From the NCBI RefSeq assembly GCF_021730395.1, contig NC_069367.1, positions 5,888,501 through 5,952,500 of the forward strand: 64,000 nucleotides of DNA. Reading direction: 5' to 3'. Shown here piece after piece: positions 55,468-64,000 of the stretch. Origin of the DNA: Mercenaria mercenaria. Taxonomy: Eukaryota > Mollusca > Bivalvia > Venerida > Veneridae. Position 1 is the stretch's first letter. Every line of letters starts with the position of its first letter. The notes under the pieces are model-generated. The model saw nothing but the letters and a program-made list of their open reading frames with translations, ran no database searches and had not been told where the DNA came from. A program made the translations under genes and the position numbers.

Positions 55468-58400
55468 TCCTGGTCTTCAGAATCACCCAAAATCCCGAAT
55501 TTTCAGCAGGTCCCGACCTTGAGAAAATTGACGATTTTTGAGGGTACCGTTGCTGGCCGTTTTCGTACAAATTTTTCAAAGTAGGTGGCTGGTTGGTATT
55601 CAAGGACCATCCTAGCATCAATTGCAAGCAAAATATCCGGGTCTTCAGAATCAGCCAAAATCCCGAATTTTCCACAGGTCCCGACCTGCAGGAAATGGTC
55701 GCTTTTTGAGGGTACCGTTGCTGGCCGTTTTGGTACAAATTTTTCAAAGTAGGTGGCTGGTTGGTATTCAAGGACCATCCTAGCATCAATTGCAAGCAAA
55801 ATATCCGGGTCTTCAGAACCACCCAAAATCCCGAATTTTCAGCAGGTCCCGACCTGGAGAAAATTGACGATTTTTGAGGGTACCGTTGCTGGCCGGTTTG
55901 GTGCAAATTTTTCAAAGTAGGTCGCTGGTTGGTATTCAAGGACCATCCTAGCATCAATTGCAAGCAAAATATCCGGGTCTTCAGAATCACCCAAAATCCC
56001 GAATTTTCAGCAGCTCCCGTCCTGGAGAAAATTGACAATTTTTGAGGGTACCTTGCTGGCCGTTTTGGTACAAATTTTTCAAAGTAGGTGGCTGGTTGGT
56101 ATTCAAGGACCATCCTAGCATCAATTGCAAGCAAAATATCCGGGTCTTCAGAATCACCCAAAATCCCGAATTTTCAGCAAGTCCCGACCTGGAGAAAATT
56201 AACGATTTTTGAGGGTACCGTTGCTGGCCGTTTTCGTGCAAATTTTTCAAAGTAGGTCGCTTGTTGGTATTCCAGGACAATCCTAGCATCAATTGCAAGC
56301 AAAATATCCGGGTCTTCAGAATCACCCAAAATCCCGAATTTTCAGCTGGTCCCGACCTGGAGAAAATTGACGATTTTTGAGGGTACCGTTGCTGGTCGTT
56401 TTGGTGCAAATTTTTCAATGTAGGTTGCTGGTTGGTATTCAAGGACCATCCTAGCATCAATTGCAAGCAAAATATTCGCATCTTCAGAATCACCCAAAAT
56501 CCCGAATTTTCAGCAGGTCCCGACCTGGAGAAAATTGACGATTTTTGAGGGTACCGTTGCTGGCCGTTTTGGTGCAAATTTTTCAAAGTAGGTCGCTGGT
56601 TGGTATTCAAGGACCATCCTAGCATCAGTTGCAAGCAAAATATCCGGGTCTTCAGAATCACTCAAAATCCCGAATTTTCAGCAGGTCCAGACCTGGAGAA
56701 AATTGTCGATATTTGAGGGTACCGTTGCTAACCGTTTTGGTGCAAATTTTTCAAAATAGGTCGCTGGTTGGTATTCCTGGACCATCCTAGCATCAATTGC
56801 AAGCAAAATATCCGGGTCTTCAGAATCACCCAAAATCCCGAATTTTCAGCAGGTCCCGACCTGGAGAAAATTGACGATTTTTGAGGGTACCGTTGCTAAC
56901 CGTTTTGGTGCAAATTTTTCAAAGTAGGTCGCTGGTTGGTATTCCAGGACCATCCTAGCATCAATTGCAAGCAAAATATCCGGGTCTTCAGAAACACCCA
57001 AAATCCCGAATTTTCAGCAGGTCCCGACCTGGAGAAAATTGACGATTTTTGAGGGTACCGTTGCTGGTCGTTTTGGTGCAAATTTTTCAATGTAGGTTGC
57101 TGGTTGGTATTCAAGGACCATCCTAGCATCAATTGCAAGCAAAATATTCGCATCTTCAGAATCACCCAAAATCCCGAATTTTCAGCAGGTCACGACCTGG
57201 AGAAAATTGACGATTTTTGAGGGTACCGTTGCTGGCCGTTTTCGTGCAAATTTTTCAAAGTAGGTCGCTGGTTGGTATTCAAGGACCATCCTAGCATCAA
57301 CTGCAAGCAAAATATCCGGGTCTTCAGAATCACCCAAAATCCCGAATTTTCAGCAACGGTACCCTCACCTGGAGAAAATTGACGATTTTTTAGGGTACCG
57401 TTGCTGGCCGTTTAGGTGCAAATTTTTCAAAGTAGGTCGCTGGTTGGTATTCCAGGACTGTCCTATCATCAATTGCAAGCAAAATATCCGAGTCTTCAGA
57501 ATCACCCAAAATCCCGAATTTTCAGCAGATCCAGACCTGGAGAAAATTGTCGATATTTGAGGGTACCGTTGCTAACCGTTTTGGTGCAAATTTTTCAAAG
57601 TAGGTCGCTGGTTGGTATTCCAGGACCATCCTAGCATCAATTGCAAGCAAAATATCCGGGACTTCAGAATCACCCAAATCCCGAATTTTCAGCAAGTCCC
57701 GACCTGGAGAAAATTGACGATTTTTTAGGGTACCGTTGCTAACCGTTTTGGTGCAAATTTTTCAAAGTAGGTCGCTGGTTGGTATTCCTGGACCATCCTA
57801 GCATCAACTGCAAGCAAAATATCCGGTTCTTCAGAAACACCCAAAATCCCGAATTTTCAGCAGGTCCCGACCTGGAGAAAATTGACGATTTTTGAGGGTA
57901 CCGTTGCTGGCCGTTTTCGTGCAAATTTTTCAAAGTAGGTCGCTGGTTGGTATTCAAGGACCATCCTAGCATCAATTGCAAGCAAAATATCCGGGTCTTC
58001 AGAATCACCCAAAATCCCGAATTTTCAGTAGGTCCCGACCTGGAGAAAATTGACGATTTTTTACGGTACCGTTGCTGGCCGTTTAGGTGCAAATTTTTCA
58101 AAGTAGGTCGCTGGTTGGTATTCCAGGACTGTCCTATCATCAATTGCATGCAAAATTTCCGGGTCTTCAGAATCACCCAAAATCCCGAATTTTCAGTAGG
58201 TCCCGACCTGGAGAAAATTGACGATTTTTTAGGGTACCGTTGCTGGCCGTTTTGGTGCAAATTTTTCAAAGTAGGTCGCTGGTTGGTATTCAAGGACGCT
58301 CCTAGCATCAATTGCAAGCAAAATATCCGGGTCTTCAGAATCACCCAAAATCCCGAATTTTCAGCAGGTCCCGACCTGGAGAAAATTGACGATTTTTGAG

Positions 58401-60185
58401 GGTACCGTTGCTGGCCGTTTTGGTGCAAATTTTTCAAAGTAGGTCGCTGGTTGGTATTCAAGGACCATCCTAGCATCAATTGCAAGTAAAATATCCGGGT
58501 CTTCAGAATCACCCAAAATCCCGAATTTTCAGCAAGTCCCGACCTGGAGAAAATTGACGATTTTTGAGGGTACCGTTGCTGGCCGTTTTGGTTCAAATTT
58601 TTCAAAGTAGGTCGCTGGTTGGTATTCCAGGACTATCCTAGCATCAATTGGTAGCAAAATATTCGGGTCTTCAGAATCACCCAAAATCCCGAATTTTCAG
58701 CAGGTCCCTACCTGGAAAAAATTGACGATTTTTGAGGGTACCGTTGCTGGCCGTTTTGGTACAAATTTTTCAAAGTAGGTCGCTGGTTGGTATTCAAGGA
58801 CCATCCTAGCATCAATTGCAAGCAAAAAATCTGGGTCTTCAGAATCACCCAAAATTCCGAATTTTCAGCAGGTCCCGACCTGGAGAAAATTGACGATTTT
58901 TGAGGGTACCGTTGCTGGCCGTTTTTGTGCACATTTTTCAAAGTAGGTCGCTGGTTGGTATTCAAGGACCATCCTAGCATCAGTTGCAAGCAAAATATCC
59001 GGGTATTCAAAATCACCAAAAAAACCGAATTTTCAGCAGGTCCCGACCTGGAAAAAATTGACGATTTTTGTGGGTACCGTTGCTGGCCGTTTTGGTGCAA
59101 ATTTTTCAAAGTAGGTCGCTGGTTGGTATTCAAGGACCATCCTAGAATCAATTGCAAGCAAAATATCAGTGTCTTCAGAATCACCCAATATCCCGAATTT
59201 TCAGCAGGTCCCGACCTGGAGAAAATTGACGATTTTTGATGGTACCGTTGCTGGCCGTTTTGGTACAAGTTTTTTCAAAGTAGGTCGCTGGTTGGTATTC
59301 AAGGACCATCCTAGCATCAATTGCAAGCAAAATATCCGGGTCTTCAGAATCACCCAAAATCCCAAATTTTCAGCTGGTCCCGACCTGGAGAAAATTGTCG
59401 GTTTTTTAAGGGTACCGTTGCTGGCCGTTTTGGTGCAAATTTTTCAAAGTAGGTCGCTGGTTGGTATTCAAGGACCATCCTAGCATCAGTTGCAAGCAAA
59501 ATATCCGGGTCTTCAGAATCACCCAAAATCCCGAATTTTCAGCAGATCCCGACCTTGAGAAAATTGACGATTTTTGAGGGTACCGTTGCTGGCCGGTTTG
59601 GTGCAAATTTTTCAAAGTAGGTCGCTGGTTGGTATTCAAGGACCATCCTAGCATCAGTTGCAAGCAAAATATCCGTTTCTTCATTATCACCCAAAATCCC
59701 GAATTTTCAGCAGGTCCCGACCTGGAGAAAATTGACGATTTTTGAGGGTACCGTTGCTGGTCGTTTTGGTGCAAATTTTTCAATGTAGGTCGCTGGTTGG
59801 TATTCAAGGACCATCCTAGCATCAATTGCAAGCAAAATATCCGGGTCTTCAGAATCACCCAAAATCCCGATTTTTTAGCAGGACGCGACCTGGAGAAAAT
59901 TGACGATTTTTGAGGGTACCGTTGCTGGCCGTTTTGGTGCAAATTTTTCAAAGAAGGTCGCTGGTTGGTATTCAAGGACCATCTTAGCATCAGTTGCAAG
60001 CAAAATATCCGGGTCTTCAGAATCACCCAAAATCCCGAATTTTCAGCAGGTCCCGACCTGGAGAAAATTGACGATTTTTGAGGGTACCGTTGCTGGCCGT
60101 TTTGGTGCAAATTTTTCAAAGTGGGTCGCTGCTTGGTATTCAGGGGCCATCCTAGCATCAGTTGTAAGCAAAATGTCCGGACTTT
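55468..60185. repeat. 168-bp satellite array, about 28 units
   Basis: Head-to-tail units. The marker 'gagggtaccgttgctggccg' recurs at 55541, 55709, 55877 and 56045, exactly 168 bp apart, and then throughout. Other unit landmarks are 'aaatttttcaaagtaggtcg', 'ctagcatcaattgcaagcaa', 'tccgggtcttcagaatcacc' and 'cagcaggtcccgacctggag'. Most units look more than 90% alike by eye. Since 168 = 56 x 3, frames stay open over many units on both strands (up to 315 codons on minus). I treat these as passive, because units with 1-base indels occur and there is no start or splice logic. Shared variants 4-5 units apart show a local higher-order structure. The array has abrupt edges with no flanking TIRs seen. 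Confidence 0.95.
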
Positions 60186-63100
60186 CGAAGATCTGCCTAT
60201 GTTGCTTGCTATTGTTGCTTCAATCGTGTAGCCTATTTTCCCGTTGTGTACAATGATTAACATAGTATGCACAGGGATAGGAGATAACAATTAAAATTCC
60301 TTTTCTTTCTGATCTTGTGCCAGTACTCCTTGCAATCTTATAAATGTTAAAGTCACTGAAACAAGATGAACTTTTGTGTACTTTCAGTAGTCCTTTCTTA
60401 TCTCATTTATATAATGGGATTAGAAGAACCTGGGTCTCTTTGGTTTACAAACTAGGTCAGTTGTAAAATAATTGTGCACATTGTAAAAATATGTAATTTC
60501 TACCTGATCTGTATGAAACCTTGATAAAATGTTTGTTTTTATGATATTTAACCGATGTTCGGAATCGTTTGAATCATCTTGTATAAAGCAATGTCACCTG
60601 CTTCCTTTCCTTTAAGTATTTTACAAACTAACTAGCGCCAATTGCAGCTTACAATCAGTGCCTTGAGCGCTTTGATTCAACATGCCTGTCTTAACATCAC
60701 TCTGTACAAAAAACAGACACCTGTTTGAAGTTGTTAAAGACTTGCGACAGGTTTATTTAGATGACATGTTTGATATGCATTTATATATTTTCCATAAACT
60801 ATGATTACATTTACGCAACAACATATATTTCCATTTAAAAACAACATTTATAGACATTATATACATAGCTTTATATATTACAACATTTTCATTCATATTA
60901 CTTTCATACATTTTCATGTAACTCTACATGCTAAGATCCAGTAGATCAAAAATATTTAAACTGCAGTTGCACTGATATTTGAACAATCTATTAACTGTTC
61001 ATGTCAATCAAAATATTGTATATACTGATTAAAAAGTGATCGCTATTTCATCAGAGGAACACCGGCTGCACACGAAAATAAAGAGCCCATATATTGATTT
61101 CAAAAATGATGTATTACAGACTTTGACTTGGTAAGAAATGTGGCTATACTAGCGATTGTATTGCACGACAATCAATATGATTTCATAGAACGCTATTACG
61201 AAATAACGGGTCTAACCAAAGTATATAATGTTAATAATCAGTTCACACACACTTGAATAGCAAAGTAAGTTTATAGCCTGTGTGGGTGAGGTTAGCGAAG
61301 AACCAAAACCACATGCAAATCTGTCAATTCTTTGACAAATACCACATAAATAAACTGCTTAATGATTCGAGCCAATTATACTTTGCCTCTACTATTTATG
61401 CTATATTATGATAAGTCATTCGTTCTGCGCTATGCTACGAAACGCGCAGAACCGTCAGCTTTAAACTGATTAGGGATGCCATTACAATGTTCGTGGCAAA
61501 ATATTGCCGCTAGAATCATGAAAGACAACACCATTGAACTGCAGCCATTCTTTGTAATATCTTATCATGCATAAAATCACTCTACTTGGACATAGCAGTT
61601 TGGTTTGTTGAATTATAAATATGTGAATTATTAAATAAACGATCTGGGCGGCCCGGGAAGCGCATTAGGAAAAAAAATAGACAAAATGTCTTAACACGGT
61701 GACAATATTATGTTATGCTTTATTTTTAGAAAAAATACGAATTTGTATTACTGTGTGAAGGAATTAAACGCGTTTTTGTTACTTACTTTATAGAAATGGA
61801 TCCTCCAATCTAGAGGCTTCACAAGTAGTGCAACGTTTCCGCTTCAGATCCCGTGCACATTTCTCAATATAAATCCAAAAATCTGTTCAACACATACGCA
61901 TCTTCACTTACTGGTTATCATATAAATGATATCATTTTGTTCTTTAGCTTGGTTAAAATTGAAAATATTTTCGTTAAATATTTTTAAACGCAACGACATA
62001 AATGAAATTGATGTCAAAATTGACATTACCCAGCCGATATGAAATTAAAACGGCATGGAGTTTATAAGTATGTAATGAGATTATATTTTGTATAGAAATA
62101 ACCAAAGAAATGGTCAGTATCATAACTAGAACTCGCACTCCACCGAAACAAAAACATTTTCAATTTATATACACAGGCCGTAGTTTTCTCGGATGAGATG
62201 AATAAATATGGCTGGGTGACGGTATTTTCATATTAGCACTTGTATTATATGCATACAATCACAAAGATTACCACGACTTATGGGTTTAAAATGTATGTCC
62301 TCCAGTGCAAACTGTCCTTTTGTTAACGTTTCTTCTTTTGTTCAAAACGGAGTATTTCCATTAATTCTTTCTTTATCTATGGTTTGTTTTTCATCTTAAT
62401 GCCAGGGAGTTTCATTGTCACCTTTTTTTAAAAGCTCTTCTCCGCTGATATGATACTTGTATCAAATGTATATCTTGTAAAAGTCTATCATCCACGATCA
62501 AAGATCTGTACATATTCTGCCACTGAAAACTTACTGAAATTGAAATATATTTTTGCAGATTTTCGTTCAACTATTCAAAGTGTAAAGGGGGCTAATGCAC
62601 TTCCTCTGGGGTAGGCGTCGGCGTTCATGTTGTTTAAAGTTTTTAAATAAAGATAAGTTTCTTCTTCTTTACTTAAGATATTCATTTAAAACTTGCTGTT
62701 CTTGCTCATTGTGACAATATATATATAGTGTGACAGAATATTCAATTCTCTTAACAATATATCAAGAGTTATGTATCTTTTTAGCTAAGAAAGTTTTGTC
62801 AAAGTTTTTCAGATAGTACAATTTTGTACTTTTAGCCATTGCAAATACAACGTTGAAACTTCACGCTCATCATTCAGATAACAACACACAACTCCAAGTC
62901 CCGTAACTATTATATGAATATAAAAAAAATCCCTTCTACGATTTAGAAAGTCAAGGTTGAATTGCTTATATATTGTTCTTTCCCAAGTCAATAAATATAT
63001 TAAACTGAAACTTTTAATTATATAAGTTATTTCAGTGGATAAAACATGGTAAAAGGTGCATGACCTATAACTCTGAATTGTATTTTAGAAAACTTTTGTA

Positions 63101-64000
63101 CCATTTGGGACCTAGAAATGCGGTTTGAAATTTTGCATGGAAATTACTACTGTCACTATTAATGCAGATGTTTGGTTGAAACTGTGTTTGTGAAATTAAA
63201 CAAGAATACAGCATAAGTTTAATAACTCTTGCATTATTATCTACAATATAAGTATTCTTATATAGACGACAAGCCTTTACATATTCGAGCATACTGTCAT
63301 GAGACAGCTCTTGTTGTTTAAGGATTTTCATAAAGCCGATTTTATTTTTGTTGAAAATTAATATGAAATTATATTCGGTGTAATATATTAATTTTATATT
63401 ATCTATGTAATTTGCAGAAAGGAAAAACAGGTGTATGTACCTCTGCATCGCAATTTCTATTTCCATGACTTTCGTTTCCGTCTCCTTTTCTCTGAAACAC
63501 TCTTGGCAGCATCTTAAGCAAATACAAAAGTATAAAAAGACATAATCTAAGACATTATGACAAAAAAGAAAGATAAAAGATAAAATCGAAATTGTTTTGC
63601 AAAAGAAAATGTCAACTTTGTTTTGTTCAGCTAGAAACGTTGAATGTACCATATCTATTCTAACGGTAGTTAGTTCATCACTGTTATTTTACAGTACAAG
63701 AACGCGCTAGAGTTATGACTGCTTTACTATGTCTAGAAAATTAGTTCCTGTGATATTGGTTCATTATAGTTATATGAATAAGTATGTATCCATTTATACC
63801 ATGATTTCATAAAATACAATCATCTGTTGCACCACTTTTTGCACTAACTAGCTGTAGAAAGTATTTTCTGTCGCAATAAGTGTTGATTAGAAAAAAAATT
63901 AGCGAGTGTTTAACCAATTTACAAGACACAAAACTATATAATGAAATAACCAATTAAGTAGCTTAAACAAAATGACAAAAGAATATGTAAATCCGTTTGA
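60186..64000. other. Right-hand intergenic region, no assignable gene
   Basis: AT-rich sequence without an exon set I can connect. Weak minus-strand candidates are a 57-codon stop-to-stop frame ending at about 61471 (...YKEWLQFNGVVFHDSSGN...) and a cysteine/lysine-rich segment at about 61788-61880 (...EKCARDLKRKRCTTCEASR..., stop at 61788). A 195-codon minus-strand frame at 63065-63652 has a biased AT-driven composition and no domain. A diverged single unit of the repeat at 1-650 lies near 60440-60540. Confidence 0.35.

Noticed and set aside
55214-60290. Long open frames (up to 315 codons) in the satellite, on both strands
   Set aside because: They arise because the 168-bp unit is a multiple of three. 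Frames break at units with small indels, overlap on opposite strands, and show no start, splice or domain logic.
63065-63652. 195-codon minus-strand frame near the right edge
   Set aside because: AT-driven composition rich in Ile, Lys, Asn and Tyr, with no domain and no convincing splice pattern. Kept only as an unexplained frame.
1-64000. A novel multi-gene defence or biosynthetic system
   Set aside because: The three genes are unrelated single genes of known folds in an animal genome. I found no co-oriented cluster or shared regulatory signal to support a system.

Overview
The window is animal nuclear DNA, most likely from a marine bivalve mollusc, with a venerid-type clam as my best guess. 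The evidence is AT-rich sequence, split genes with GT-AG introns of about 0.1-4 kb, tRNA-headed SINEs, many short palindromic DNA elements, and minisatellite and satellite arrays. Nothing prokaryotic (operons, CRISPR, phage) is present, and I see no LTR or retroviral element. The species guess rests on remembered repeat families and gene types, not on a search.

Three protein-coding genes can be assembled with GT-AG junctions that keep one reading frame. (1) + strand, 14119-22599, 10 coding exons, 529 aa: an SLC1-family transporter (excitatory/neutral amino acid transporter fold). The fold signatures are kept, but several positions that bind Na+ and substrate in known members are changed. (2) + strand, 27697-38676, 8 coding exons, 277 aa: a secreted cysteine-rich protein with five EB/EGF-like modules on symmetric phase-1 exons. 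(3) - strand, 51307-44284, 7 exons, 417 aa: a type II membrane carbohydrate sulfotransferase of the CHST15-like group, with both PAPS-binding motifs. Next to it, at 40.9-42.1 kb, lies a collapsed relic of a second copy that keeps only material like the first and last exons.

Layout: 0-14 kb is gene-poor, with a 145-bp degenerate tandem repeat, a 63-bp minisatellite, an 818-bp TIR element and several MITEs. 14-23 kb is the SLC1 gene. 23-27 kb is MITE-rich intergenic DNA. 27.7-38.7 kb is the cysteine-rich gene. 39-44 kb holds SINEs, MITEs, the sulfotransferase relic and a 48-bp minisatellite. 44.3-51.7 kb is the sulfotransferase gene, whose start-codon region is amplified in 113-bp tandem units. 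51.7-55.4 kb has microsatellites and a large inverted array of ATGG/CCAT-type repeats. 55.47-60.19 kb is a 168-bp satellite array of about 28 copies. 60.2-64 kb has no assignable gene.

The three genes do not form an evident pathway. The main interest lies in the altered ion sites of the SLC1 protein, the palindromic MITEs inserted within about 30 bp upstream of splice acceptors in two different genes, the amplified start-codon region beside a collapsed paralogue, and the satellite whose unit length (168 bp = 56 codons) creates long but probably meaningless ORFs.
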